A stretch of DNA of 64,000 nucleotides. Origin: Rhizobium sp. SEMIA4064 (lineage in GTDB: Bacteria > Pseudomonadota > Alphaproteobacteria > Rhizobiales > Rhizobiaceae). The notes beneath the pieces are model-generated. The model worked only from the letters and a program-made list of their open reading frames with translations. It made no database searches and was not told the origin of the DNA. The position numbers and the translations under genes are program-made. Position 1 is the first letter of the stretch, and every line of letters starts with the position of its first letter. Location: positions 124,001 through 188,000 of the forward strand of contig NZ_PYJN01000022.1 of NCBI RefSeq assembly GCF_003025035.1. Direction: 5' to 3'. Below, piece after piece: positions 26,027 through 37,990 of this stretch.

Positions 26027-28569
26027 CTGCGGCGGGAGCGCGTCTGACGCTTGCCTTTCGCCTGGCGCTGCGCGAATTGCGCGGCGGTCTCGGCGGTTTC
26101 TATATTTTCCTCGCCTGCATCGCCCTCGGCACCGGCGCAATCGCCGCCGTCAACTCCGTCTCGCGCTCGATCACCGACGCGATCTCGACGCAGGGCCAAT
26201 CGCTGCTCGCCGGCGACGTCCGCTTCGAGCTCAACAATCGCGAGGCGACGCCGGACGAATTGGCCTATCTCAACAGCCTCGGCCAGCTCTCCCAATCCAC
26301 CGGCCTGCGCTCCATGGCCCGCCTGCCCGACGGCTCCGATCAGGCGCTGGTCGAAGTCAAGGCAGTTGACGGCGCCTACCCGCTCTACGGCACCTTCGAG
26401 GCCGATCCAGATCAGCCGCTATCGACGCTGCTCGCGGCCAAGGAAGGAACCTATGGCGCCGTCGCCGCGCCTCTGCTGCTGGAACGACTGAACCTCAAGA
26501 TCGGCAGCGAGCTGCTGCTCGGCAATACCAGGCTCCGAATCACCGGCACGGTGAAGACCGAGCCGGATTCGGTATCGGAAGGTTTCGGCTTTGCGCCGCG
26601 CTTGCTCACCAGCCGTAACGCGTTGGTCGCCTCGGGCTTGATCACGACCGGAAGTCTGGTCGAGCAGGTTTACAAGATCCGTATGGACGATCCCGCCAAC
26701 GGCCTGAACAACATCGCCGCCCGCGCCAATACGGCTTTCCCGCAGGCCGGCTGGTCGGTCCGAACGAGCGACCGGGCAGCGCCCGCGCTTGCCGACAACA
26801 TCACCCGCTTCTCGCAATTCCTGACCCTGGTCGGGCTGACCGCCCTCATCGTCGGCGGTGTCGGGGTCGCCAATGCGGTGCGCGCCTTCCTCGATTCCAA
26901 ACGCACCACCATCGCCACCTTCAAGTGCCTCGGCGCGCCGGCCTTGGTCGTGGTGATGATCTACCTGATCCAGATCGCCCTGATTGCGCTGGCCGGCATC
27001 GCCGTCGGTCTCCTCCTCGGCGCCATCGCGCCGTTGCTCGCCTCGCAATTCATGGCCGAATTTCTGCCGATTTCGACCGCGCCGCGGCTATATCCCGGTC
27101 CGCTCACGCTGGCAGCACTCTTCGGCCTGCTGACGACGCTCGCCTTTGCCATCCTACCGCTCGGCCATGCCCGCGAAGTGCCGGCGACAGCGCTGTTCCG
27201 CGAGCAAGGCTTCGAGGCCCGCCGGCTGCCAAGCTGGCCCTACCTGCTCGCCGCCTGTCTGCTGATGGCGGCACTTTCGGCGCTTGCGATCTTCACCGCC
27301 TATGATCGCTTCATCGCGGTCGTCTTCGTCGTCTCGATCGCCGTCGCCTTCGTCGTGCTGCGTGCCGTCGCCGCCCTGTTGTCGTGGCTTGCCCGCCGCA
27401 GCCCACGCGTCCATTCGCCCGCGCTGCGATTGGCGATCGGCAACATCCATCGGCCGGGCGCGCTCACCGCCTCCGTCGTCCTCTCGCTCGGTCTCGGCCT
27501 CGCGCTGCTGGTGACCTTGACGCTCATCGACGGCAATATGCGCCGCGAACTCACTGGGCGCATGAGCGAACAGGCGCCGAACTTCTTCTTCGTCGATATC
27601 CAGGGCTCGGAGCTCGATGGCTTCCGCAAGGTCGTGCAGGCGCAGGCGCCGCAGGGCAAGCTCGTCGAAGTGCCGATGCTGCGCGGCCGCATCGTCGCCT
27701 TCAATGGCGAGGACGTGAGCAAGAGGAAAGTGCCGCCAGCTGGCCAGTGGGTATTGCGCGGCGACCGCGGCATCACCTATGCCGACACCATCCCGGAGAA
27801 TGCTGCGCTTACCGAAGGGCAATGGTGGGGCAAGGATTACAGCGGCGAACCGCTGGTCTCCTTCTCCGACGAAGAAGGCAAGGCGCTCGGTCTGAAGCTC
27901 GGCGATACCGTGACCGTCAACGTGCTCGGCCGCAACTTGACGGCCAAGATCGCCAGCTTCCGCAAGATCCAGTGGCAATCGCTGTCCATCAATTTCGTCA
28001 TGATCTTTTCGCCCAACGCGTTCAAGGGCGCGCCGCATGCCTGGCTCGCGACCCTCACCGACCCCAGCGCGACGTCGGCGCAGGAAGCCGCCATCCTGAA
28101 GAACGTCACCAACACCTATCCGACGATCACCAGCGTCCGCGTCAAGGATGCTCTCGATATCGTCAACACGCTGGTCGGCCAGCTTGCCGCCGCCATCCGC
28201 GCTGCGGCGTCCGTGGCGCTGATCGCATCCGTGCTTGTTCTTGCGGGCGCGCTCGCAGCCGGAAATCGCGCACGCACGCATGATGCGGTCGTGCTGAAGA
28301 CCCTCGGCGCGACGCGAGCCATGCTGATCCGCGCCTTCAGCTACGAATATCTGATGCTGGGTGCAGCGACCGCCGTCTTCGCCCTGCTCGCCGGTTCCGT
28401 GGCGGCCTGGTACATCGTCAGCCGCATCATGCACCTGCCGTCGACCTTCCTTCCCGACGTCGCCTTTTCGACCCTCATCATCGCACTGCTGCTGACGGTC
28501 GGAATCGGGCTGATCGGCACCTGGCGCATTCTCGGCCAGAAGGCAGCGCCGGTCCTGCGTGAACTCTGA
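26023..28569 (+). CDS. ABC transporter permease, YbbP/FtsX family
   Basis: An 848-residue permease. The N-terminal half has a first membrane helix (FYIFLACIALGTGAIAAVNS), a large periplasmic domain to about residue 260, and three helices. A second FtsX-like unit comes next, with a second periplasmic domain (about 490-720) and the final three helices ending EVWRILGQKAAPVLREL-like. Two FtsX units in one polypeptide are the YbbP layout. Its ATG overlaps the ATPase stop, so the pair is translationally coupled. The substrate is unknown; related systems move lipids or lipoproteins out of the inner membrane. Confidence 0.92.
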   Translation: MTAAGARLTLAFRLALRELRGGLGGFYIFLACIALGTGAIAAVNSVSRSITDAISTQGQSLLAGDVRFELNNREATPDELAYLNSLGQLSQSTGLRSMARLPDGSDQALVEVKAVDGAYPLYGTFEADPDQPLSTLLAAKEGTYGAVAAPLLLERLNLKIGSELLLGNTRLRITGTVKTEPDSVSEGFGFAPRLLTSRNALVASGLITTGSLVEQVYKIRMDDPANGLNNIAARANTAFPQAGWSVRTSDRAAPALADNITRFSQFLTLVGLTALIVGGVGVANAVRAFLDSKRTTIATFKCLGAPALVVVMIYLIQIALIALAGIAVGLLLGAIAPLLASQFMAEFLPISTAPRLYPGPLTLAALFGLLTTLAFAILPLGHAREVPATALFREQGFEARRLPSWPYLLAACLLMAALSALAIFTAYDRFIAVVFVVSIAVAFVVLRAVAALLSWLARRSPRVHSPALRLAIGNIHRPGALTASVVLSLGLGLALLVTLTLIDGNMRRELTGRMSEQAPNFFFVDIQGSELDGFRKVVQAQAPQGKLVEVPMLRGRIVAFNGEDVSKRKVPPAGQWVLRGDRGITYADTIPENAALTEGQWWGKDYSGEPLVSFSDEEGKALGLKLGDTVTVNVLGRNLTAKIASFRKIQWQSLSINFVMIFSPNAFKGAPHAWLATLTDPSATSAQEAAILKNVTNTYPTITSVRVKDALDIVNTLVGQLAAAIRAAASVALIASVLVLAGALAAGNRARTHDAVVLKTLGATRAMLIRAFSYEYLMLGAATAVFALLAGSVAAWYIVSRIMHLPSTFLPDVAFSTLIIALLLTVGIGLIGTWRILGQKAAPVLREL

Positions 28570-28699
28570 GCACAGAACACGAAAATCGCCGTGGATTTTC
28601 GGAAAGGCATGTCCGCTGCCAAGATGCTTGGACGTTAACCGAGCATCCCGAAATTGCTCGATATTACGCCGATTTAACCCTGCCGCCCCCGCTTAGCCC

Positions 28700-28806
28700 T
28701 TGTGCATAGGGCGTGAAAGCCTCATATTCTGTGCAGGCATGCTGGAGCTCCGCAGCGGCGCCTGGGACAAAGTGCCCGACACGCTACTCACATCGGAGCT
28801 TGAAAG
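28700..28806 (+). ncRNA. Probable ybhL-type leader RNA upstream of the BI-1/YbhL gene
   Basis: A structured leader named the ybhL motif has been described in alphaproteobacteria upstream of genes for YbhL/BI-1 proteins, which is exactly this context. Visible pairing: AGCTCCG (28746-28752) with CGGAGCT (28794-28800), which closes a domain ending just before the ribosome site AGAGGA at 28804. An upstream GCCT/AGGC pair lies at 28719-28722 and 28735-28738. Boundaries are approximate and I could not align it to the motif model, so this rests on position and pairing. Confidence 0.6.
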
Positions 28807-28814
28807 AGGAAAAC

Positions 28815-29558
28815 ATGGCTGACTTCCGCAATTACCAAAACCGGGCGCCCCAGAGCGGTGCGCAGACCGGTGCGATGATAGATGAGGGCCTTCGAGCCTA
28901 CATGCTCAAGGTCTATAACCTGATGGCGCTGGGTCTGGCGATCACGGGTTTGGCCGCCTATTTCGCATTCACCCTCGCCTTCGCTGACGGGCAGCTCACA
29001 ACTTTCGGTCAGGCGATCTATCTGAGCCCGCTGCGTTGGGTCGTCATCCTCGCTCCCTTGGCGATGGTGTTCTTCCTGAGCTTCAGGATCAATAGTATGA
29101 GCGTTGCCGCCGCGACGACGACCTTCTGGGTCTATGCCGCGTTGGTGGGCCTGTCGCTGTCGTCGATCTTCATCATCTACACCGGCCAGAGCGTCGTGCA
29201 GACCTTCTTCGTGACCGCCGCCTCCTTCGGCGCGCTGTCGCTGTTCGGCTACACGACGAAGCGTAACCTGTCCGCGATGGGCTCGTTCATGATGATGGGT
29301 CTTTTCGGCCTGATCATCGCCATGCTCGTCAACATTTTCCTGCATTCGTCCGCCCTGCAGTTCGCCATCTCGGCGATCGGCGTGCTGATCTTCGCAGGCC
29401 TGACCGCCTGGGATACGCAGCGGATCAAGGAAATGTACTATGAAGCCGACGACGTTGCCGTTGCTGGCCGCAAGGCGATCATGGGCGCGCTGACGCTTTA
29501 CCTGGACTTCATCAACCTGTTCATGTTCCTGCTGCAATTCATGGGCAACCGCAAATAA
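28815..29558 (+). CDS. ybhL: Bax inhibitor-1 / YccA-YbhL family membrane protein
   Basis: A 247-residue integral membrane protein with a short polar N-terminus and about seven helices (for example FGALSLFGYTTKRNLSAMGS between them). The C-terminal signature is LTAWDTQRIKEMYYEADD, as in YbhL. Members are thought to act as membrane leak channels or in protein quality control, with no single agreed bacterial role. The ATG has AGAGGA at good spacing. A possible leader RNA precedes it and an intrinsic terminator follows at 29584, so it is monocistronic. Confidence 0.93.
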   Translation: MADFRNYQNRAPQSGAQTGAMIDEGLRAYMLKVYNLMALGLAITGLAAYFAFTLAFADGQLTTFGQAIYLSPLRWVVILAPLAMVFFLSFRINSMSVAAATTTFWVYAALVGLSLSSIFIIYTGQSVVQTFFVTAASFGALSLFGYTTKRNLSAMGSFMMMGLFGLIIAMLVNIFLHSSALQFAISAIGVLIFAGLTAWDTQRIKEMYYEADDVAVAGRKAIMGALTLYLDFINLFMFLLQFMGNRK

Positions 29559-29583
29559 TTGCTGCGACATGAATGATCGTTCG

Positions 29584-29609
29584 AAAAGGCGGCTCCGGCC
29601 GCCTTTTTT
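29584..29609 (+). terminator. Intrinsic terminator of the BI-1 gene
   Basis: AAGGCGG (29586-29592) pairs with CCGCCTT (29599-29605) around CTCCGG, followed by a T run. It lies about 30 bases past the stop. Confidence 0.88.
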
Positions 29610-29679
29610 GTTTGCCTTGCAGCTTCACACGCGGCTTTATATCTGCGTTTTGGAATCGCAGATCAGGCAATAAACGCAG

Positions 29680-30237
29680 ATGTCCTTCCGCCTTCGCAAC
29701 GCCACCTCCGCCGACCTTCCCTTTATCACCGCCATCTACCGCGACTCCGTTTTGAACGGCACGGCAAGCTATGAGATCACCCCGCCGGGCGAAGAGGAAA
29801 TGGCTGGCCGCTTCCAGGGTATCCGCGACAAAGGCTACCCCTATATCGCCGCAGAAGGCGAAGACGGCGCCTTCTTGGGCTATGCCTACGCTTCCGCGTT
29901 CCGCACGCGGCCGGCCTATCGCTGGATGGTGGAGGATTCGATCTATCTCGCGCCTGAAGCGCGCGGCCGCGGCATCGGCAAAGCGCTGCTGGCAGCTCTG
30001 GTGGAAAACTGCCAGACCCTCGGCTTCCGCCAAATGATCGCCGTCATCGGCGGCGCCCACCCAGCCTCCGTCGCCCTCCACCGCGCCGCCGGTTTTACGG
30101 AGACGGGCCTGTTGAAAGGCACCGGCTACAAGCACGGCCGCTGGCTGGACACGATGCTGATGCAAAAGGCGCTGGGCGAGGGTGTAGAAACCGACCCCGA
30201 TCCATCGGTCTATCCGGGGACTTTGTTTGGGGGGTAG
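29680..30237 (+). CDS. GNAT acetyltransferase, phosphinothricin acetyltransferase-like
   Basis: A 185-residue acetyltransferase with the Pat/Bar layout. The N-terminus RNATSADLPFITAIYRDSVL and the acetyl-CoA site YLAPEARGRGIGKALLAAL (RGxGxG type) are clear, as are HPASVALHRAAGF and the WLDTMLMQK tail. This subgroup acetylates phosphinothricin, methionine sulfoximine/sulfone or unknown amines; the native substrate here cannot be read from sequence. It stands alone after the BI-1 terminator. Confidence 0.88.
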   Translation: MSFRLRNATSADLPFITAIYRDSVLNGTASYEITPPGEEEMAGRFQGIRDKGYPYIAAEGEDGAFLGYAYASAFRTRPAYRWMVEDSIYLAPEARGRGIGKALLAALVENCQTLGFRQMIAVIGGAHPASVALHRAAGFTETGLLKGTGYKHGRWLDTMLMQKALGEGVETDPDPSVYPGTLFGG

Positions 30238-30246
30238 TATCGCCTT

Positions 30247-30268
30247 TACCTTCTCCCCGAGGGGAGAA
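30247..30268. repeat. Short palindrome CTTCTCCCC/GGGGAGAAG
   Basis: CTTCTCCCC (30249-30257) and GGGGAGAAG (30260-30268) face each other with a two-base centre. It lies between the stop of the GNAT gene and the convergent DUF2794 stop. It can serve as a terminator for either gene and resembles the C/G-rich palindromic repeats seen elsewhere in the window (compare 40554-40864), but there is no clear T run. Confidence 0.5.
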
Positions 30269-30277
30269 GGAACAACG

Positions 30278-30679
30278 CTACTTCTCCACCAGCTTGAGCT
30301 GCTTATCGAAAACCTTCAGCACCTGGTTCAGGTCGTGGCCACGCTTCAGGATCATGCCGTTGGTATTGATTACGGCAAACGCGCCCTGCTTAGCGGCCAG
30401 CTTGGGGTTTTTCTCGATGCGGAAGAGAGGCAGCTCGCCTGCGCGCTTGAAGACCGAGAAAACCGCCTTTTCCCTGAGATGGTCGATGGCGTAGTCACGC
30501 CATTCGCCTTCGCCGACCATGCGGCCGTAGATCCATAGGATGGCGTCCAGCTCCCTGCGATGGAAGGTCACCGGCAGCGGGTCCTTGCTCTGTTTGTATT
30601 CTCTGAGATCAACGACGACGGAAGAAGTGGTGTCGACGGAACGGCTTTCGCCGTGTCGCAATTCCGGCTGATCAGTCAT
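30278..30679 (-). CDS. DUF2794 protein
   Basis: A 133-residue protein with the DUF2794 pattern known from Hyphomicrobiales: VTFHRRELDAILWIYGRMV, EWRDYAIDHLREKAVFSVFK and PLFRIEKNPKLAAKQGAFAV. The function is unknown. The protein is small and basic with no membrane segment. The ATG at 30679 directly follows an in-frame TTG; ATG was chosen. Convergent with the GNAT gene. Confidence 0.87.
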   Translation of the reverse strand: MTDQPELRHGESRSVDTTSSVVVDLREYKQSKDPLPVTFHRRELDAILWIYGRMVGEGEWRDYAIDHLREKAVFSVFKRAGELPLFRIEKNPKLAAKQGAFAVINTNGMILKRGHDLNQVLKVFDKQLKLVEK

Positions 30680-31013
30680 CAATCCCCCAGGGGTTGCGTC
30701 ATGACAAGAAGATGACAGTTTGCCTCAGCCACATTAAATTGCAAGACCAAGAGCTACTCACAATTTCTTGCGCTTGAAAGGACGCATCTTGGCGGCGCCG
30801 CATTTCAGTCAAAACGACGCCCCATTTACCGGAACTATAGGGCCCGGTTTGGCGCCGCCGCGCTAAACCGAGCCCGGCCGGGGCGTATCGACCGAACCCC
30901 AGCCCCGAATGCGCCCTCGCCGGGCACTCCCTCTTTTTGGTGCCAGCCAAAATAGAGAACTTTCGGCAAAAGCCGAAATTGGGACCTTTTCGACTGACGT
31001 CGGAAAATGCAGA
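30680..31013. other. 334-bp intergenic region, no gene seen
   Basis: Between the DUF2794 start and the DUF1223 stop there is no convincing gene. It has a GC-rich imperfect hairpin (GGGCCCGGTTT at 30840-30850 with AAACCGAGCCC at 30864-30874), possibly a terminator-like structure of the DUF1223 gene. The stretch near 30680-30780 probably holds the DUF2794 promoter. Confidence 0.5.
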
Positions 31014-31757
31014 TCAGCCGTCGGTCCCGATCGTCAAGACCGTCGCGCCGATGATCGCCGCCGGGTCGCCCGATGGCGTCGAGGACTGCAATAGAACCGC
31101 CAGGCCGCGCCGACCGGCTTTGTCCAATACATTGGCGGGCAGCACGACATTCATGGCCTTGCCGTCCCACATGCCAACGGTTTCGACGTCCGAAACCGCG
31201 TGCAGATAGGTGATTTCCTGGCCATTGTTTTCGCCGGCCTTCGGAGCAACCTGCTGCTCCCTGTCGAAATAGGCAACGACGACATTAGCCTTGCCCTGGC
31301 CAGCGCCAATCTTGATCTCCAGTTCGTCGCCCTTCATGGCGGCACTGACCGGGACCGTTAGGCCCTTGCCCTGGCGCTGGAAGTCATCGAGCTTGAAATT
31401 GATGGCGTTTAGATCGGCACCGTTCAGATGGTCGCGGCCATTGATGATCGCCTGCGGCGTATAGACCCCGCTGCGGCCGAGGGTGCGGGCATAGGCATAT
31501 TGCCGAGCCGTATTGTCCTTGGACGCCATCGTGTCGTTCCAGCCGAGATAATTCCAATAATCGACGTGATAGGCGAGTGCGACGACATCGCCCTGGCGGA
31601 TCAGCTTCTGAAACGCAGCATCGGCCGGCGGACAGGAGGCGCAGCCCTGGGACGTGAAGAGTTCGACAACGCCCTTGATTTTGGCAAGCTCCTCCGCATG
31701 CAGCGAACTTGCGAGCGCGATGCCTGCTAGAAGTGGAACCAAAAACCGTAAGCGCAT
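31014..31757 (-). CDS. DUF1223 secreted thioredoxin-like protein
   Basis: A 247-residue protein starting MRLRFLVPLLAGIALASS, a signal peptide. The mature part has the DUF1223 motif VVELFTSQGCASCPPADAAF, with the thioredoxin-type CxxC as CASC. It continues with ALAYHVDYWNYLGWNDTMA and YTPQAIINGRDHLNG, both characteristic. It is probably periplasmic and redox active, though this is inferred from the fold. The ATG at 31757 starts the signal peptide; the open frame upstream to 31853 was not used. Confidence 0.88.
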   Translation of the reverse strand: MRLRFLVPLLAGIALASSLHAEELAKIKGVVELFTSQGCASCPPADAAFQKLIRQGDVVALAYHVDYWNYLGWNDTMASKDNTARQYAYARTLGRSGVYTPQAIINGRDHLNGADLNAINFKLDDFQRQGKGLTVPVSAAMKGDELEIKIGAGQGKANVVVAYFDREQQVAPKAGENNGQEITYLHAVSDVETVGMWDGKAMNVVLPANVLDKAGRRGLAVLLQSSTPSGDPAAIIGATVLTIGTDG

Positions 31758-31956
31758 GCCGTTATACCTCTTTCTCAGACCTTGAAGGCCTTGTGCTGGC
31801 ACGAACCCCGAAACCGCGTCGCGCTTTTCAGGATGTCCGTAAGGCCTCATCAAGCCTGATAAATCTGAAACAAGAGATAATAGCTAAGCACGATGACGCA
31901 AAGTCACGAAGGGGTGAGACGAAGGCCCGGAGACGTTAGCGTCGTACACATCGGCG

Positions 31957-31998
31957 TGAAAAACAAGACGCCGCCGGAGAGCTATGCTCCGGCGGCGT
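31957..31998 (-). terminator. Intrinsic terminator of acnA
   Basis: ACGCCGCCGGAG (31968-31979) and CTCCGGCGGCGT (31987-31998) are perfect complements with a seven-base loop. The minus strand continues TCTTGTTTTTC. It lies about 22 bases past the acnA stop. Confidence 0.85.
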
Positions 31999-32020
31999 GT
32001 ATAGGCAGTTTTAATGCCAA

Positions 32021-34711
<2,691 letters not shown>

Positions 34712-34974
34712 GAGATACCCCGTTTCTGATAGCCAACACAGTCGTGCGAACGCCTATGCACTTTATGCACATCAGGATGCGGGTACGGCCATTTCCGCTG
34801 TCCGCACGTAAGGCAGAAAACCTTATGTTCGGCGCAAGGATGAAATTCACGCCGACCGCTGGCGTGGTTGCGGGTCTTATAGATAATTTCGTAAAGACTT
34901 GCCAGAGTGGCAAAGCGCAAATTCGGACAATTTTTTGCGCGCTGCGATAACGAAAACGGGGAAAGCCTGAGCAG

Positions 34975-35622
34975 ATGCATCTAAGCGCTGAAAACCTGGC
35001 GGCAAGGCGGGGTGAAGACCTGATTTTCGTAAATGTTTCCTTTAGCTTGAGCAATGGCGAGGCCCTGATCCTGACAGGCCGCAACGGCTCAGGAAAATCG
35101 ACGCTTCTGCGTGTTGTCGCGGGCCTCTTAAAGCAGGAAAAAGGCCGCGTCGTTTTCACCGATTCCAAGGGCGAATCAGACCGCCCGGCATACGAGGCCA
35201 GCCACTATCTCGGCCATCGCAATGCGATGAAATCCGAGCTCACCGTGGCCGAAAATCTGTCCTTCTGGAAAACCTTCCTGGACGACATGCCAGGCGGCTT
35301 CGGTGTGGATGTCGATGAAGCGGCCGATGCCGTCGGCCTTGCCGGCATCACCCACCTGCCCTTCGGCTATCTCTCCGCCGGCCAGCAACGCCGAATAGCC
35401 TTCGCAAAACTGCTGGTCGCCTATCGCCCGATCTGGATCCTCGATGAACCGACGGCAGCATTGGACGCGGCAGCAGACCGGCTGCTTGCGCAGCTCATCA
35501 CAGCCCATCAGAAGAATGGCGGCATTATCCTTGCCGCAACGCATCAACCTCTGGGCTTGGAGAATGTGCAGGAAATGCGGATGACGGGGTTTGCCGGAGT
35601 GAGCGAAGGGGTGTGGGGATGA
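34975..35622 (+). CDS. ccmA: Haem exporter ATP-binding protein CcmA
   Basis: The 215-residue ATPase of the CcmAB haem-handling ABC complex, which releases holo-CcmE for cytochrome c maturation. Walker A is GRNGSGKSTLLRVV, the signature LSAGQQRRIAFAKLL, and Walker B WILDEPTAALD. The HYLGHRNAMKSELTV segment is typical of CcmA. It opens the ccmA-B-C-D-G run; ccmE, F, H and I are not in the window. Its promoter shares the 263-bp gap with acnA. Confidence 0.95.
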   Translation: MHLSAENLAARRGEDLIFVNVSFSLSNGEALILTGRNGSGKSTLLRVVAGLLKQEKGRVVFTDSKGESDRPAYEASHYLGHRNAMKSELTVAENLSFWKTFLDDMPGGFGVDVDEAADAVGLAGITHLPFGYLSAGQQRRIAFAKLLVAYRPIWILDEPTAALDAAADRLLAQLITAHQKNGGIILAATHQPLGLENVQEMRMTGFAGVSEGVWG

Positions 35623-35683
35623 GTTCGACAATGCAGAGTCTGCCGAACCTGCGATACCCCCCTCACCACGGCAGGATATCCCC

Positions 35684-36343
35684 ATGACCGCCCTCTTCCT
35701 CCGAGACTTAAAACTTTCAGTCCGCGCCGGCGGTGGCGCGCTCATCGGCATCCTCTTCTTTCTGACCGTCGTCGCCGTCATTCCCTTCGGCGTCGGCCCC
35801 GACTTGAAGCTTTTGTCGCGCATCGGTCCGGCCATCGTCTGGATCGGCGCGCTTCTGTCCGCCCTGCTCGGTCTCGACCGCCTGTTTCAGGCCGAACGCG
35901 ATGACGGATCGCTCGATCTGCTGGTCATGCAGGAAACGCCGCTGGTGCTGACCGTGCTCACCAAATGCGCCGCACATTGGACGGCGACCGGCCTGCCGCT
36001 GGTCATCGCCTCGCCGTTGCTCGGCCTCTTCATGAACATGAACGAGATGGCGATCGGCGCGACGGCGCTGACTTTGCTTGTCGGCTCGCCGGCTATCACC
36101 TTCATCGGCGCGGTCGGCGCCGCCGTTGCCGTTGCCTTGCCGCGTGGCGGACTGCTGGTATCGATCCTGGTGCTACCGCTGACCATTCCCGTGCTGATCT
36201 TCGGCGTCAGCGCCACCTATGCCGTGGTCGAAGGTCCGCAGCCCTTCCTGCCGCCCTTCCTGATCCTGATTGCACTTACCCTGTTCTTTGCCGTGCTCGG
36301 CCCGGCCGCAGCAGCTCTCGCCTTGCGCAACACGACGGATTGA
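35684..36343 (+). CDS. ccmB: Haem exporter permease CcmB
   Basis: The 219-residue membrane partner of CcmA, with six helices. The start MTALFLRDLKLSVRAGGGAL and the region FQAERDDGSLDLLVMQETPL are family hallmarks. Usual CcmB length. About 60 bases separate it from ccmA, with a weak ribosome site AGGATATC before the ATG. Confidence 0.94.
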   Translation: MTALFLRDLKLSVRAGGGALIGILFFLTVVAVIPFGVGPDLKLLSRIGPAIVWIGALLSALLGLDRLFQAERDDGSLDLLVMQETPLVLTVLTKCAAHWTATGLPLVIASPLLGLFMNMNEMAIGATALTLLVGSPAITFIGAVGAAVAVALPRGGLLVSILVLPLTIPVLIFGVSATYAVVEGPQPFLPPFLILIALTLFFAVLGPAAAALALRNTTD

Positions 36344-36401
36344 TAGGCCTGAGACAATGCGATCGATTGCCGTAAAAGCGATATCGGTTTAAACAGGCGA
36401 C

Positions 36402-37163
36402 ATGAGCGATATCAGCCCCGCGATCAGCCGATTTTCCGACCTCGCCAACCCGACACGGTTCCTGGCGCTTTCGGCGCGTCTTATTCCCTGGTTGGCGGCC
36501 ATATCAGCCGTGCTCTTCGCGATCGGCCTCTATCTCGCCTTTTCGACCGAAGGCGACTACCAGCAGGGCGATACCGTCCGCATCATGTATATCCACGTGC
36601 CGGCCGCATGGCTGTCGATGATGTGCTATACGATCATGAGCATGTCGGCGATCGGTACGCTGGTCTGGCGCCATCCGCTGGCCGATGTCTCCGCCAAGGC
36701 CGCAGCACCACTCGGCGCCGCCTTTACCCTCGTCGCCCTCGTCACCGGCTCGCTCTGGGGCAAACCGATGTGGGGCACCTATTGGGTCTGGGATGCCCGG
36801 CTCACTTCGGTCTTCATCCTCTTCCTGATGTATCTCGGGCTGATTGCGCTCAATCGCGCCATGGACGATCCGTCGAAGGCAGCGCGCGTCAGCGCCGTGC
36901 TGGTCCTCGTCGGCTTCATCAACATTCCGATCATCAAGTTCTCGGTCGACTGGTGGAACACGCTGCATCAGTCCGAAAGCATCATGCGCCTGGATGGCCC
37001 GACCATCGATGCACAATTCCTGTGGCCGCTCTTCGTCATGGCGCTTGCCTTCACGCTGCTGTTCTTCACGCTGCATTTGATGGCGATCCGCAACGAGATT
37101 TGGCGTCGCCGCATCGCCGCGCAGCGTCGTCTCGCCGCCCGCATGGCCGCCCGGGAGGAATAG
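36402..37163 (+). CDS. ccmC: Haem exporter permease CcmC
   Basis: The 253-residue protein loads haem on CcmE. Six membrane helices are visible. The haem-binding tryptophan-rich motif is [12 protein letters not shown], preceded by [11 protein letters not shown]. The conserved histidine regions are [11 protein letters not shown] and NTLHQSES. It starts about 60 bases after ccmB and ends one base before the ccmD start, so ccmC and ccmD are coupled. Confidence 0.96.
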   Translation: MSDISPAISRFSDLANPTRFLALSARLIPWLAAISAVLFAIGLYLAFSTEGDYQQGDTVRIMYIHVPAAWLSMMCYTIMSMSAIGTLVWRHPLADVSAKAAAPLGAAFTLVALVTGSLWGKPMWGTYWVWDARLTSVFILFLMYLGLIALNRAMDDPSKAARVSAVLVLVGFINIPIIKFSVDWWNTLHQSESIMRLDGPTIDAQFLWPLFVMALAFTLLFFTLHLMAIRNEIWRRRIAAQRRLAARMAAREE

Positions 37164-37164
37164 C

Positions 37165-37338
37165 ATGACGCATCCTTTCTACGTCTACGGCTCCTATGGT
37201 TTTACCGCCGCCATGATCATCGCCGTCATCGCCTGGACATGGATCGACGGACATTTGCGGCGCAAGGAAATCGCGGCGCTCGAAGCCTCCGGCATCCGCC
37301 GCCGGTCACAGCGCACCCCGGAAAGCAAGACGAAATGA
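37165..37338 (+). CDS. ccmD: Haem exporter protein CcmD (57 residues)
   Basis: A small protein starting [13 protein letters not shown], with one membrane helix ([15 protein letters not shown]) and a basic tail. CcmD is a tiny membrane subunit that helps release holo-CcmE from CcmABC, and this length, [10 protein letters not shown] start and position between ccmC and ccmG are typical. GGGAGGAA lies before the ATG. Its stop overlaps the ccmG start by four bases (ATGA). Confidence 0.93.
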   Translation: MTHPFYVYGSYGFTAAMIIAVIAWTWIDGHLRRKEIAALEASGIRRRSQRTPESKTK

Positions 37339-37946
37339 GCCTGGGAACTGAAGAAGGCAACAAGCCGAAGTCCGGCAATACCGGTCGCTACCTGCTGGCG
37401 CTCATTCCACTGATCGTCTTTGCCTGCATTGCCCTTGCCGTCGGCAAGGTGATGTACGACCAGGAAGTCCACGGCACCGATATTTCCGCCATCCCCTCGG
37501 CCCTGATCGGCACGAAAGCTCCGACCCTGGCGTTGACACCGCTCGAGGGCTCCAATCTGCCGGCGCTGACCGACGATGCCATCAAAGGCAAGCTGACGCT
37601 CGTCAACGTCTTCGCCTCCTGGTGCCTTCCCTGCCGTGAAGAACACCCTGTCTTGAAGCAACTCGCCAAAGACGGCCGGCTGAACATCGTCGCCATCAAC
37701 TACAAGGATACGAGCGAAAACGCCCTGCGTTTCCTCGGCGAACTCGGCAATCCCTATAGCGCCATCGGCATCGATCCGAACGGTTCGGCCGCGATCGACT
37801 GGGGCGTCTACGGTATTCCCGAATCCTACCTCGTCGGCCCCGACGGCACGATCCTCTACAAGCAGGTCGGGCCGTTTACCGCGAACAGCCTCAAAGAGGG
37901 GCTGTATCCGGCGATAGAGAAAGCTCAGGGGAAATCTGCGTCTTAA
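37335..37946 (+). CDS. ccmG: Cytochrome c maturation thioredoxin CcmG (DsbE)
   Basis: A 203-residue membrane-anchored thioredoxin that reduces apocytochrome c cysteines. A membrane anchor ([19 protein letters not shown]) is followed by the thioredoxin domain with the active site [13 protein letters not shown]. The conserved [12 protein letters not shown] loop holds the cis-proline. The ATG at 37335, overlapping the ccmD stop, was chosen over the upstream open frame because MSLGTEEG follows the family start. The gene ends the ccm run; a repeat region follows. Confidence 0.94.
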   Translation: MSLGTEEGNKPKSGNTGRYLLALIPLIVFACIALAVGKVMYDQEVHGTDISAIPSALIGTKAPTLALTPLEGSNLPALTDDAIKGKLTLVNVFASWCLPCREEHPVLKQLAKDGRLNIVAINYKDTSENALRFLGELGNPYSAIGIDPNGSAAIDWGVYGIPESYLVGPDGTILYKQVGPFTANSLKEGLYPAIEKAQGKSAS

Positions 37947-37990
37947 ACGCCGCGCCCGCGTCGAGAAACGACGACAGCGATAACCACCCG

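Noticed and set aside
28570..28640. Copy of the 45-bp palindrome near GAAAATCGCCGTGGATTTTC (28581-28600)
   Set aside because: Only the central stem is similar and the ends do not match, so I did not call it as a repeat copy.
30240..30275. CRISPR-like short palindrome cluster
   Set aside because: Single palindrome, no repeat-spacer array. No CRISPR array was seen anywhere in the window.
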